A stretch of 34,068 bases of DNA from Chloroflexota bacterium (GTDB taxonomy: Bacteria > Chloroflexota > Anaerolineae > UBA1429), in NCBI GenBank assembly GCA_019873625.1, contig JAIOAW010000026.1, positions 1 through 34,068 on the forward strand, in the 5' to 3' direction. Under the pieces are notes generated by a model. The model saw only the letters and a program-made list of their open reading frames with translations, had not been told where the DNA came from and made no database searches. Below are positions 24,966 to 33,448 of the stretch, in pieces (position 1 is the stretch's first letter; each line of letters opens with the position of its first letter). The translations under genes were made by a program, and so were the position numbers.

Positions 24966-25732
24966 GCATCGAGGTACCGGCTCGACATAACGCAAAATTG
25001 CGCGCCGCGATGGCCGCCGTCAATGCGGATGCCGAACTCCTCCAGTTGTTCCGCTGTGCCAACATTAACGCCGTGGATCGTTCCGGTATGAACGATCACG
25101 GCGAGGTGCACATTCGCATCGTGGCCAATGCCGCCTTGAGGATCATTCGTCTTCTGGTGGAAGCGGGCGTCCAGCCAAGCGTCGTGCTCAATGACGGCCT
25201 TGAAGTGGCCGATGCGGAGGTGGTCGTCTTTCTCGCCTGTTGTTTACACGATATCGGCATTGCCGTGCACCGCGATGATCACGAGCGCTACAGCCTGATC
25301 TTGGCCTACCCCAAGGCGCGGGCGCTCCTCGGCGGCCTGTATGAGGAACCCGCACTCACCACGATGGTGGCGGAAGTGCTTCACGCCGTGGTGGCGCACC
25401 GCTGGGATGAGCGATGTTTGACGCTGGAGGCCGGGGTCGTCAAAGTGGCCGACGCGCTGGATATGTCTCAAGGGCGGTCGCGCATCCCCTTTGAGGCGGG
25501 GCAGGTGAACATCCATTCCGTCTCGGCGATGGCCGTGCGCGAGGTGGAGATCGAGCGAGGCGCCCAGAGGCCCGTGCGGTTGGAGATTCTCCTCGAAAAC
25601 CCAGCCGGCATTTTTCAGGTGGATGAACTCCTGCAACGCAAACTGCGCAATTCCACGTTGGCGCCCTATGCCGAGGTGGTGGTAAAACTGGCCGGCGAGG
25701 AACCGAGGCTCCTCAAGGAATACCTGTTGTAG
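24962..25732 (+). CDS. HD-domain phosphohydrolase-like protein
   Basis: Starting at ATG 24962, which overlaps the arsC stop as ATGA, the protein has 256 residues. An HD-domain pattern is visible: H46 in NDHGEVH, CCLHDIG with H96-D97, further His at 103 and 107 (AVHRDDHER), and a late Asp in KVADALDM. HD proteins hydrolyse nucleotides or other phosphate esters with a bound metal; the substrate is unknown. After the HD core, a C-terminal segment of about 75 residues has an alternating strand pattern and may bind a ligand. It sits between arsC and phoU with an overlap and a 9-base gap, a tight three-gene operon. Confidence 0.75.
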   Translation: MSIEVPARHNAKLRAAMAAVNADAELLQLFRCANINAVDRSGMNDHGEVHIRIVANAALRIIRLLVEAGVQPSVVLNDGLEVADAEVVVFLACCLHDIGIAVHRDDHERYSLILAYPKARALLGGLYEEPALTTMVAEVLHAVVAHRWDERCLTLEAGVVKVADALDMSQGRSRIPFEAGQVNIHSVSAMAVREVEIERGAQRPVRLEILLENPAGIFQVDELLQRKLRNSTLAPYAEVVVKLAGEEPRLLKEYLL

Positions 25733-25741
25733 GGGAACACA

Positions 25742-26410
25742 ATGGCTATCCGAACGAATTTTGACCGCGAACTGCAACGCCTGCAAGATAACCTTTCTGC
25801 TATGGGCAGTATGGTCGAAGAAGCCCTGACCCGCTCCGTCGAGGCCCTGCGCCGCCGCGACCTGGAGGCGGCGCGCCGCGTGATCCAAGAGGATTACGCC
25901 ATCAACGCCAGGCGCTTTGCCCTGGAAGGGGATATCCTTGTCCTCATCGCCCGCCAACAACCCTTGGCGAGCGATCTGCGCATCCTGGCGGCTATGCTGG
26001 AAATCGTAACCGAGTTGGAACGCATCGCCGACTATGCCAAGGGCATTGCCAAGGTCACCCTCCTCTTGGGGCAGGAGCCGCTCATCAAGCCGCTGATAGA
26101 TATCCCGCGTATGGCCGAAAAGGCCACGGATATGCTCCACCGCGCCCTGAATGCCTTCTTCGAGCGCGATGTCGAGGCGGCGCGCCGCATTCCCTATGAG
26201 GATGACGAGGTGGACGCGCTCTACAACCAAGTGAACCGGGAACTCCTCACCTACATTATGGCCGACCCGCATACTATGGAACAGGCCAACTATCTCCTCT
26301 GGGTGGCGCACAACCTAGAGCGCACCGCGGACCGCGTGACGAACATCTGCGAGCGGATCATCTTTATGGTGACCGGCGAGATGAAAGAGTTTGACGCCTC
26401 TGCGCGCTAA
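25742..26410 (+). CDS. phoU: PhoU phosphate-signalling regulator
   Basis: The 222-residue all-helical protein consists of two PhoU repeats. Each has a conserved D/E-rich helix: LRILAAMLEIVTELERIADY in the first and MEQANYLLWVAHNLERTADR in the second. The E-x-x-A-D residues bind metal clusters. PhoU represses high-affinity phosphate uptake and links the PstSCAB transporter to the PhoR kinase. No pst or phoB/phoR genes lie in this window, although a soluble histidine kinase is just upstream. A GGGGAA site lies about 7 bases before the ATG. It is followed by a strong terminator. Confidence 0.92.
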   Translation: MAIRTNFDRELQRLQDNLSAMGSMVEEALTRSVEALRRRDLEAARRVIQEDYAINARRFALEGDILVLIARQQPLASDLRILAAMLEIVTELERIADYAKGIAKVTLLLGQEPLIKPLIDIPRMAEKATDMLHRALNAFFERDVEAARRIPYEDDEVDALYNQVNRELLTYIMADPHTMEQANYLLWVAHNLERTADRVTNICERIIFMVTGEMKEFDASAR

Positions 26411-26417
26411 CTAACAG

Positions 26418-26456
26418 AAAGGCCGCCCCAGTTGGCGAAAAACTGGGGCGGCCTTT
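26418..26456. terminator. strong terminator after phoU
   Basis: A perfect 16-bp stem (26418-26433 with 26441-26456) with a 7-base loop runs into a short T-tract on the plus strand. It separates phoU from the convergent glycoside hydrolase gene and may serve both. Confidence 0.9.
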
Positions 26457-26466
26457 TGGGCGCGCC

Positions 26467-28473
26467 CTATTCCGCCACGACCATCTGATGGCCCTGCACA
26501 CAGGGCACAATCACGCGGGCGTACCCCTGATCGTAGGTGAAATCCAGCGGCGTTCGGCTGGGCGCCAGGTAAACCCGTTGGGGGGCCTGCGCCGTGCGGA
26601 AGGCCAGCGGCACGTTATAGAGGGGAATGACGTCTTCCACCGTGTCGAACTCCAAACCGCGCCGCTCGGGGATGTAGTGGAGCAGGTGCACCACGGTGCG
26701 CGGGGCGGGGCCTTCCCACGCTTGGTGCAAAAGTGTAACGTGCAAAGTGCTGGGGCCTTGGCACACCACGAGGGGGTCCGGCAAGAGGAGCCGCAGGGCC
26801 GCCAGAAAGAGCACCTTGTACCACAACACGGCCTGCCGGCGGTAGCCCATAAAGATGGGGTTGGCAAAGTAGATGACGTTCCCCGCCTCGTTGCGGAGGA
26901 TGGCGCCAAAGCGCGGCTTGGCCGTGAGGTCGGGCGGCGTCTGCCGGTGAGAGCAAAAGTGATCCCACGCGCGGTTGAAATACGGCCCCGACGTATCGGC
27001 GAGGATGGTCGAGCCAGAAAGCGGCTGGGTCTCTAGCCCCGGCTCATACATCACGTGCTCGGCATCGGACAAGTCAGCGCCCAGTTCCGGCCGTGGGCGA
27101 AGGTAGTCAGGCGCGAAGGGGCTGGGGCCGATGAGCCGCACGCCCCATTCGGGGAGGGCGAACCCGGTGCCGTCGGGCCGCAGGCCGGCGCGATAGGAGG
27201 CGATGACCTTGCCTCCCCCTTGCAAAAAGGCCCGCACCTTATCCGCCAAGACCTCGTCGAGGGGCACCTTATCCGGCAAGACGAGCACCTTATAGGCTGA
27301 CCAATCGGCCTCGCCATCCACAAAGTCAAACTGATGGTGCCCCTCCAAGAGCATACGCAAGGCGCCACTATGCGAGGTATCTACCCGGCCATCTTCCATA
27401 CCCACGGCCTCGACGTTGAACACGGCGATATCCGCCTGGGGCACGGCGCCCAGGCACCACGGTTCCTTCTCGGCCACGCTAGCATAGACCTTGCCGATGA
27501 GGTCATAGGTGGGTGCGTTGAGCCGGCCACGGGGGTGAAGTTGATCTCCCACCGAACAGGCCGCGCCGTTGGCCAACATCTGAAAGCACTCGTACTCGAG
27601 CGCGGCCTGGTTCTTGAGCGAGGAGAAATCTCCCCAGGCCGTGTGGAATTTGCCGGTCATCCCCAAGAGGGGTTTGCCGAGGGTGCGCGCATAGCGCACC
27701 GTGATGGGAAAGTGATTATAGCCCCACATCCCCGTGCTGGGCAGAGATTCGAGTTCAAAGTGGCTGAAGGTGTTCGCCGTGGGGCGCAACGAGGCGTGAA
27801 TGTGCCCCGCATTGTGAAAGATGGTGCAGCCCGGCAGGCGCGACCACACGCCTTGGGCAAAACGCCGGCGAAAGGCATCCAGCACGCCCTGGGCGAAGCG
27901 CCGGCGATCTTCGGCGCGTTCGGGGTTCAGGCCGGCGGCGCGCATATCGCGCCGGCAGTAGCGGCAGACGCATTCCCCTTGGTGGATGATGTCAAAGAAA
28001 AAGCCGTCTATCTCCCGCCCAAAGAGGGCGATGACCTCCAGCGTCTGCTCCCACACGTAATCGAGATAGGGCGAGTTGAGGCAGAGTTTCTTCCACCGCG
28101 CCTCCAGGGGGCTGTGCTGCCCCAAGATGCCCTCCGGCGTAACCTCTTGCCATTCGGGGTGCTCGTAGGCAGCCAACTCATCCCAGCCGACGGTGATGTA
28201 GATGGGCACGCGGATGCCCGCGCGGTGGCAGGCCTCGATTTGCTCACCGAGGAGGTTGATCTTGAGCGCGGGGTGCGGGGTAAAATGCGTCGGCAGATAA
28301 TAGACGTAGCCGTGGTGGCAGCGCGCAAAACAGGTAATCGAGTTCACATGGGCGCGCTTGAGCGTCTCCACAAAGGCTTGGGCATCCCAATCGGCGGCCA
28401 CATCGGGGATGGCCGCGGCCGTATGGAAATCCAAATGAACCTGCCGCATCGGCAAATGGGTTAGGGTGGTCAT
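26467..28473 (-). CDS. GHL6-type glycoside hydrolase with trimerisation domain
   Basis: From ATG 28473 (AGGAGG 7 bases upstream) the protein has 668 residues. The N-terminal part, about residues 10-340, reads as a TIM-barrel of the hypothetical glycosyl hydrolase 6 family: VNSITCFARCHHGYVYYLP, VDGFF-like DGFFFD, and a C-x-C-x-x-C cluster in ECVCRYC typical of the group. A beta-galactosidase-trimerisation-like domain follows (about 370-560), then a C-terminal beta domain. Relatives are annotated as alpha-L-fucosidase- or beta-galactosidase-like, without firm substrates. No signal peptide, so intracellular. It is divergent from the GHMP kinase gene, with which it may form a sugar-salvage set. 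Confidence 0.75.
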   Translation of the reverse strand: MTTLTHLPMRQVHLDFHTAAAIPDVAADWDAQAFVETLKRAHVNSITCFARCHHGYVYYLPTHFTPHPALKINLLGEQIEACHRAGIRVPIYITVGWDELAAYEHPEWQEVTPEGILGQHSPLEARWKKLCLNSPYLDYVWEQTLEVIALFGREIDGFFFDIIHQGECVCRYCRRDMRAAGLNPERAEDRRRFAQGVLDAFRRRFAQGVWSRLPGCTIFHNAGHIHASLRPTANTFSHFELESLPSTGMWGYNHFPITVRYARTLGKPLLGMTGKFHTAWGDFSSLKNQAALEYECFQMLANGAACSVGDQLHPRGRLNAPTYDLIGKVYASVAEKEPWCLGAVPQADIAVFNVEAVGMEDGRVDTSHSGALRMLLEGHHQFDFVDGEADWSAYKVLVLPDKVPLDEVLADKVRAFLQGGGKVIASYRAGLRPDGTGFALPEWGVRLIGPSPFAPDYLRPRPELGADLSDAEHVMYEPGLETQPLSGSTILADTSGPYFNRAWDHFCSHRQTPPDLTAKPRFGAILRNEAGNVIYFANPIFMGYRRQAVLWYKVLFLAALRLLLPDPLVVCQGPSTLHVTLLHQAWEGPAPRTVVHLLHYIPERRGLEFDTVEDVIPLYNVPLAFRTAQAPQRVYLAPSRTPLDFTYDQGYARVIVPCVQGHQMVVAE

Positions 28474-28512
28474 CGCCTTTCCTCCTGAAAGGGATATTGC
28501 CTTGGCGGCCAT

Positions 28513-28541
28513 ACAATAGCCCCTCTTTCGAGGGCCGTCAA
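28513..28541 (-). promoter_or_regulatory. promoter for the GHL6-like gene
   Basis: On the minus strand a -35 TTGACG (28536-28541) and a -10 TATTGT (28513-28518) are 17 bases apart, starting transcription near 28506, about 33 bases before the ATG. Confidence 0.65.
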
Positions 28542-28566
28542 TCGGCTAACCGATCAAGGATGCCCC

Positions 28567-28595
28567 TAGACAGGCCCTGGGCTTGGCGCTAGAAT
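28567..28595 (+). promoter_or_regulatory. promoter for the GHMP kinase gene
   Basis: A -35 TAGACA (28567-28572) and a -10 TAGAAT (28590-28595) are 17 bases apart, giving a start near 28602. This falls downstream of the GTG at 28600 and supports the ATG at 28624 as the start of translation. Confidence 0.65.
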
Positions 28596-28623
28596 AGATG
28601 TGAGAATCCTTAGGAGGTTCCCT

Positions 28624-29697
28624 ATGCCCCGAGAAGAGGCTATGCCTCTGCGCGTCATCAACAGCGTCGCGCCCATCCGTATCTGTGATAACGGCGGCTG
28701 GACCGACACATGGTTTGCCAAGCGCGGCTGTATTTTCAATATCGGCGTGTATCCCTATGTCGAGGTGCAAATCGAGGTCTATCCCCTGACGGATCCCTCG
28801 CGCCGTATCATCCTGAATGCCGAGAATTTTGGCGATCGGTATATCGTCCTCCCGCGCAACGAGCGCCACGAGTGGATTCACCACCCCCTGCTGGAGGCGG
28901 CTATTGACTATATGGGCGTGCCGCAGGATTTGGCCGTGCAAATCTCCATCTACTCTGAAGCGCCGGCCGGCTGTTCCACGGGCACGTCGGCCTCGGTTAC
29001 GGTGGCGCTCATCGGCGCCCTCGATCAACTGACCCCCGGCCGGATGACGCCCCTCGAGATCGCCTATGCCGCCCACTATGTCGAGACGGGCATCCTCGGC
29101 CAGCAGAGCGGCATCCAAGATCAACTGTGCGCCGCATACGGGGGCATCAACTATATCGAGATGTTCGATTACCCCTACGCTGCCGTCTCGCAAATCCTCG
29201 TCTCCAACCCCATCTGGTGGGAGTTGGAACGGCGCCTGGCCCTCATCTTCCTGGGGCGCTCGCACAGTTCCTCCAAAATCCACGAGATGGTCATCCAAAA
29301 TTTGGAGGATGCTGGGCCAGATAACCCCAAACTCGAGGCCCTCCGCAAGACGGCCAAACAAGCGCGCGATGCCCTCTATGCTGGGGATTTCGCTGCGCTA
29401 GGCGCCTCGATGATCGCCAACACCGAGGCCCAGGCTAACCTGCACCCCGCCTTGGTGAGCCGCGAGGCCCTGCAAATCATCGAAATCGCCAAGGCGCACG
29501 GCGCTTTGGGCTGGAAGGTGAACGGCGCCGGCGGCGACGGGGGGTCCATCACCCTCCTCAGCGGCCCCTCGATGAGCCAAAAGCGCGCGATGATCCGCGC
29601 CATCGAGGAGACGAACCCCCTTTTCCAGAATATCCCCATCTACCTCAGCCGCTTTGGGCTAAGGGTATGGGATCAGGAGCCGAACCACGTGAGGTAA
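28624..29697 (+). CDS. GHMP-family sugar kinase (heptose/fucose kinase-like)
   Basis: The 357-residue protein has the GHMP ATP-binding motif APAGCSTGTSAS (113-124), an N-terminal substrate block (SVAPIRICDNGGWTDTW) and a late GAGGDGG motif. The substrate block resembles the HddA-type heptose-7-phosphate kinase and the L-fucokinase group, in which R-x-x-GGxTD contacts the sugar. It would phosphorylate a sugar or sugar phosphate at C1; which one is unknown. AGGAGG (28612-28617) lies 6 bases before ATG 28624. The open frame to 28600 is rejected because transcription probably starts there. It ends 41 bases before the convergent dehydrogenase gene. Confidence 0.8.
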   Translation: MPREEAMPLRVINSVAPIRICDNGGWTDTWFAKRGCIFNIGVYPYVEVQIEVYPLTDPSRRIILNAENFGDRYIVLPRNERHEWIHHPLLEAAIDYMGVPQDLAVQISIYSEAPAGCSTGTSASVTVALIGALDQLTPGRMTPLEIAYAAHYVETGILGQQSGIQDQLCAAYGGINYIEMFDYPYAAVSQILVSNPIWWELERRLALIFLGRSHSSSKIHEMVIQNLEDAGPDNPKLEALRKTAKQARDALYAGDFAALGASMIANTEAQANLHPALVSREALQIIEIAKAHGALGWKVNGAGGDGGSITLLSGPSMSQKRAMIRAIEETNPLFQNIPIYLSRFGLRVWDQEPNHVR

Positions 29698-29702
29698 AGC
29701 GT

Positions 29703-29726
29703 GGGGGCCGGGTTGCCCCAGCCCCC
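29703..29726. terminator. possible G/C hairpin between convergent genes
   Basis: Six G/C pairs (29703-29708 with 29721-29726) could form a hairpin in the 41-base gap between the GHMP kinase and dehydrogenase genes. There is no T-run, so it may be a weak terminator or chance. Confidence 0.3.
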
Positions 29727-29738
29727 GTTCGGAACGCC

Positions 29739-30881
29739 CTAATGGTGGACGGTATCCGTAATGCGCAAGTCTGGCCCAGAGCGCTTTCGGAACGTGGAAG
29801 TAGCCCGCAGTTGGGCCAAAAAGGCGTCATAGCGGGCGCGATCCACCGGGATGGACACCTCCTCGCCCGTGTGGCCGGAGAGGATGGTCGCGTTGATGAG
29901 TTCCACCGTGTTGAGGCCCTCCACGCCCGGCGCCACGAGTTCCTCCCCATAAAGGATATGCCGCGCCATATTGCGCAAAATGGCGATGTGCCCCGATTCG
30001 CACGGTTCGATTTCCACGTTCACCTCCACCGCCGGCGGGTGCGCCCACATCTCGGGCGAGGTGTCGCTGAACGCCTTGACGCCTTGCGGTAATTCCCAAA
30101 AGCGTAACGTCTTGCCGATGACCTGCAATTTACCCCGTTCGCCCGAAAGTTCGAGGATATCCGTGCCGGGGGCCTCGGTGGTGGAGCAGTAGAGATAGCC
30201 CACCGCGCCGTTGGGATATTCGAGCATAGCCGCGGCCACATCTTCCACCTCGATGCGGTGGTTCTTGGTAGCCGTATAGGCGCGCACTTTGCAGGGCAAC
30301 CCGCCGAGCCAAGTGAAGCGATCCAGCGAGTGGGGCGCCTGGTTGATCATCACGCCGCCGCCCTCGCCATCCCAGGTGGCGCGCCAGCCCGCCGAGTCAT
30401 AATACGCTTGGCTGCGGAAATCCGCATAGACGAGCATCGTGCGGTAAATCTCGCCCAGCCGCCCCTCTTTGACCAGGCGGTGCGCCGCGCGCCACACCGG
30501 TTCCGTGCGCGATTGGTACATCACGGCAAAGGGCGTCCCCGTGCGCCGCGCCGCCTCGACCATCGCATCCGCCGCCGAGACGGTTACCGCAATGGGCTTT
30601 TCGGAGATGACCGGTTTACCGCGTTCCATCGCATAGATGGAGATTTCGGGGTGAAAGTAATGCGGCGTGGCCACCACCACGGCGTCCACATCGGGCCGGT
30701 CAATCAGTTCGTGGTAATCGGTGCAGTAGGGGACGTTGAACTCTTCGCCGACCGCCTCGGCCACCTCGGGCACGATGTCGCACACGGCGGCGAGCACGCA
30801 CTCCTCGATGCGTTGCATCGTGCGGGCATGGCCTGTGCCCATCCCGCCCGTGCCTACGATGCCGTAACGAATCCTAGCCAT
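29739..30881 (-). CDS. Gfo/Idh/MocA family oxidoreductase
   Basis: The 380-residue protein has the Rossmann start IRYGIVGTGGMGTGHA with G-x-G-x-x-G, the family EKP motif in VISEKPIAVT, and a C-terminal alpha/beta domain with NQAPHSLDRFTWL carrying the catalytic His region. Family members oxidise or reduce inositol, glucose-fructose pairs, UDP-sugars and other sugars with NAD(P). The substrate is unknown. GAGGAGG lies 7 bases before the ATG. Its neighbours are a GHMP kinase and a phosphodiesterase, so a sugar substrate is likely. No signal peptide, so it is cytoplasmic. Confidence 0.9.
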   Translation of the reverse strand: MARIRYGIVGTGGMGTGHARTMQRIEECVLAAVCDIVPEVAEAVGEEFNVPYCTDYHELIDRPDVDAVVVATPHYFHPEISIYAMERGKPVISEKPIAVTVSAADAMVEAARRTGTPFAVMYQSRTEPVWRAAHRLVKEGRLGEIYRTMLVYADFRSQAYYDSAGWRATWDGEGGGVMINQAPHSLDRFTWLGGLPCKVRAYTATKNHRIEVEDVAAAMLEYPNGAVGYLYCSTTEAPGTDILELSGERGKLQVIGKTLRFWELPQGVKAFSDTSPEMWAHPPAVEVNVEIEPCESGHIAILRNMARHILYGEELVAPGVEGLNTVELINATILSGHTGEEVSIPVDRARYDAFLAQLRATSTFRKRSGPDLRITDTVHH

Positions 30882-30911
30882 TCATCGCCTCCTCACGCAT
30901 GAACTGGGCAC

Positions 30912-30941
30912 ACTATAGCGCGAGAAGGGGTTCCTTGGCAA
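30912..30941 (-). promoter_or_regulatory. promoter for the Gfo/Idh/MocA gene
   Basis: On the minus strand TTGCCA (30936-30941) and TATAGT (30912-30917) are 18 bases apart, giving a start near 30905 and a leader of about 25 bases. Confidence 0.6.
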
Positions 30942-30951
30942 ACCGCGAGCC

Positions 30952-30980
30952 TTGCCGCCCGCCGGAGTTTGTGCTAAAGT
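30952..30980 (+). promoter_or_regulatory. promoter for the phosphodiesterase gene
   Basis: TTGCCG (30952-30957) and TAAAGT (30975-30980) are 17 bases apart, with an extended TGC just before the -10. Transcription would start near 30987, which rules out the ATG at 30899 as the start of translation. Confidence 0.55.
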
Positions 30981-31018
30981 GCGCGGCGTCATCCGCTTGG
31001 TATGAGGTGATCGTGCGC

Positions 31019-32314
31019 ATGCTCTCTCCGCAGGCTATGGAACAAGCCCTGTGCGCCCGTTCGGATCCCGCGCTCGCCCCCGCTTCGGAAGGCTGGGTGC
31101 TCCCTTGGTATGAGGGGCGGTCTTTGGTAAACGTCCCGGCGACGCTGGCCCACTTCTTGGGCGCGAGCCTCCCGGCCTGGGCCGCGCCGCCGCTGGAGGC
31201 GCCCTACCTGGAGGGCCTGCCGCGCGACCGAACGCACATCCTCCTCGTCCTCCTCGATGCGCTGGGCTATCGCCAGTTTCTGCGCCTCCTTGCAGAACGC
31301 CCGCGCTGCATTTGGGGGCGCTTGGCCGAACGGGGGGTATTTCTCCCGATGACCTCCGTCTGCCCTTCCACCACGGCCACCGCCTTGGCGTGCCTGGCCA
31401 CCGGGGCGGAGCCGATTGTCCACGGCCTGTTGGGGTATGAATTGTGGCTGCGCGAATATGGCGTGCTTACGCAGATGCTCCAACTCCGGCCCGTGTATGG
31501 CACCGATGACGAGTGCATCACGGCGTGGGGGTTCGTGCCCGAGGCCTTTTTGCCCGTCCCCAGCCTTGGGCAAACGCTGGGGCCGCAGGGCATTATGACT
31601 ACCCTCTTTACGCCGGCGGCGTACATCCAAAGCGCCCTTTCGCGCATCCTCTATCGGGGGTTTGGCCGCGTGGTGGGCTATTCCGATGTGGCCGACCTCT
31701 GGCTGCGCGCGGCCCAGTATTTTGCGCAACCCCCGGCCGAACGCAGCCTAAACCTGGTCTATTTCAGCGGGATAGATACGGCCATCCATCTGCACGGCTC
31801 GGAGGGCGGCGTGTGGGAGGCCCAGTTTGACCTGGTTACCCGCGCGTTCGAGGCGCACTTTTATAACCGCCTTACGCCAGCCCAACGCCAGCGCATCCTC
31901 CTCATCCTCGTGGCTGACCACGGCTTTGTGGATACGCCCGTCGAGGCCGCGCTGGATGCAGACGCCGACCCTGTCCTGCGCCAAGAGATGCTCATCCCTT
32001 ACAGCGGCGAATCGCGCCTGGCCTATTTGCACCTCCTGCGGGGGGCAGACCCCACGGCTTGGGAGCGGCTCCGCGCGGCCCTGGGCGAACGCTTCGCCCT
32101 GGTGGAGGCGGGCCAGGCCGTGGCGCGTGGCCTATTTGGCTGGGGCACGCCGGGGGCGGAATCGCTCGCCCGCTTGGGGCAGGCTATCGCCTTGGCGCGG
32201 GGCAACCATTATCTGGATCGCCAAGAGAAGCGCTTCAAACTGCGCGGGCGGCACGGGGGCCTTTTGCCCGAGGAGATGCTCATCCCTTGGCTCGCCGCCC
32301 CGCTCGACCTCTAG
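31019..32314 (+). CDS. alkaline-phosphatase-superfamily phosphodiesterase / nucleotide pyrophosphatase-like
   Basis: Starting at ATG 31019 (GAGGTG about 10 bases upstream; GTG at 31013 is an alternative) the product is 431 residues. Superfamily residues are visible: the metal Asp D80 in LLVLLDALGY, a nucleophile block CPSTTATALACLATG (T118 region), YFSGIDTAIHLHG and VADHGF. These match the type I phosphodiesterase/nucleotide pyrophosphatase group. No signal peptide is present, unlike most secreted members, so the substrate may be an intracellular phosphodiester or a nucleotide sugar. Its TAG stop shares the CTAG of the convergent UroD-like gene. Confidence 0.82.
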   Translation: MLSPQAMEQALCARSDPALAPASEGWVLPWYEGRSLVNVPATLAHFLGASLPAWAAPPLEAPYLEGLPRDRTHILLVLLDALGYRQFLRLLAERPRCIWGRLAERGVFLPMTSVCPSTTATALACLATGAEPIVHGLLGYELWLREYGVLTQMLQLRPVYGTDDECITAWGFVPEAFLPVPSLGQTLGPQGIMTTLFTPAAYIQSALSRILYRGFGRVVGYSDVADLWLRAAQYFAQPPAERSLNLVYFSGIDTAIHLHGSEGGVWEAQFDLVTRAFEAHFYNRLTPAQRQRILLILVADHGFVDTPVEAALDADADPVLRQEMLIPYSGESRLAYLHLLRGADPTAWERLRAALGERFALVEAGQAVARGLFGWGTPGAESLARLGQAIALARGNHYLDRQEKRFKLRGRHGGLLPEEMLIPWLAAPLDL

Positions 32315-33393
32315 GCCGGCCGCCAGGGGTCGCCCGGCGCACGGCCCATCCGGCGAACGATGAGGCACAGCCCCTCGTGGGGTAACGCTTCGAGGAGGAG
32401 CGCGACGTCGGCCTCGGTCATTTCGCCATCCACCACGAGGGGCTTTTTCTCAAGGATCTTTTGGCAAATAGCGAGGATGGCCCGCACCGGCGGGCCGCTC
32501 GGCTCTGGGTCGAGCGAGATTTGGATGGCCTGCGGCCGCTCGACCTCGAGGAGGGCATCCACCGTGTGCAGGCACCCCGAGTGCAGGTGGATGATGGCAT
32601 AGTCTGCCGCTTCGCTAATGCGCACATCGTGCGGCAGGAACCAGCGCGCATACTGCTTGGCCGAAAGGAACGCGGAGGCGTCGCACTGGGTGCGCACCAC
32701 GGTCCCCGGCGCCCAAATGCCGAACCAGTTCACGTACCCGCCCTCTAAAGGGGGGATAAGCGCCATCTGCCGGCGCAGGACGTCAATAAAAACGTCCGTT
32801 ACATCCCATAGGAACCCCTGCAGTTCCGCCGGGTGGTCATAGAGCGAAAAGCAGGTCATCTCCGGCCCGAGCACGGCCTCGGCGAGGTCTGAGGGGCCGC
32901 GCATAAGGGGCTGGGTGATAGCGTAACGCCCGTTGGCGCGCCTCACGAGCATTTCCGTGAGGCGTAAAAGGAGGTTTTGCCACTGCCGGTGCAGTGCGCG
33001 GCGGTGCTTGGGCCACTCTTCCCAAGAGGAGATAAAGGCTTGGCTGCGCATGCTGCCCCCTTGGATGGTGGCGCGGATGGGGCAGCCCAAAATCGCCTCT
33101 ACCCAAGGGATGCGCGCATACGGCCCACGGGCCTCGATGAGGTCTCCCCACAGGTTCAGGGGACCCTTTTCCTGCACGGGGCCGGCCAGGCGGTCGAGGT
33201 CGAGCATCTCCGGCTGGAGGTCCAAGTCCCGCTCGGCCAGGGAACCATCGGCCAAGGGGAGCCAGAGGTCTCCGAGCGGCTCGTGGGGCACCTCGGCATA
33301 GAGCATCCCCTGCCGTTCCCACCAGGCCGCGTGGCGCCGAAGGAGCGGGCGGATATCGCGTGCTAGGCAGATGTTCCCTCCGGGTTGCCCCAT
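32311..33393 (-). CDS. UroD-like protein (uroporphyrinogen decarboxylase superfamily)
   Basis: From ATG 33393 (AAGGAGG 8 bases upstream) the protein has 360 residues. It has the TIM-barrel pattern of the UroD superfamily, with GPLNLWGDLIEARG, the LYDHPAELQGFLWDVTDVFID helix region, and HLHSGCLHTVD, which recalls the zinc-binding His/Cys motif of cobamide-dependent methyltransferases such as MtaA. The N-terminal heme-pathway motif of true HemE is missing, so heme synthesis is unlikely. Similar proteins often lie in sugar-catabolic clusters with unknown roles. Longer upstream starts are rejected because they would cross the promoter. It overlaps the convergent phosphodiesterase by 4 bases. Confidence 0.72.
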   Translation of the reverse strand: MGQPGGNICLARDIRPLLRRHAAWWERQGMLYAEVPHEPLGDLWLPLADGSLAERDLDLQPEMLDLDRLAGPVQEKGPLNLWGDLIEARGPYARIPWVEAILGCPIRATIQGGSMRSQAFISSWEEWPKHRRALHRQWQNLLLRLTEMLVRRANGRYAITQPLMRGPSDLAEAVLGPEMTCFSLYDHPAELQGFLWDVTDVFIDVLRRQMALIPPLEGGYVNWFGIWAPGTVVRTQCDASAFLSAKQYARWFLPHDVRISEAADYAIIHLHSGCLHTVDALLEVERPQAIQISLDPEPSGPPVRAILAICQKILEKKPLVVDGEMTEADVALLLEALPHEGLCLIVRRMGRAPGDPWRPA

Positions 33394-33414
33394 TGCGGCA
33401 GCCTCCTTTGCAAA

Positions 33415-33443
33415 TTGCCAAGTTGCCCTCAACTCGCTACAAT
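33415..33443 (+). promoter_or_regulatory. promoter for the DOMON-like lipoprotein
   Basis: TTGCCA (33415-33420) and TACAAT (33438-33443) are 17 bases apart, giving a start near 33450 and a leader of about 95 bases before the ATG at 33545. It interleaves with the minus-strand promoter. Confidence 0.65.
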
Positions 33444-33448
33444 GGGCC

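Noticed and set aside
27334-28464. Plus-strand open frame of 376 codons
   Set aside because: It is antisense to the GHL6-like hydrolase, which has conserved blocks and a good ribosome site; no ribosome site is seen for the antisense frame.
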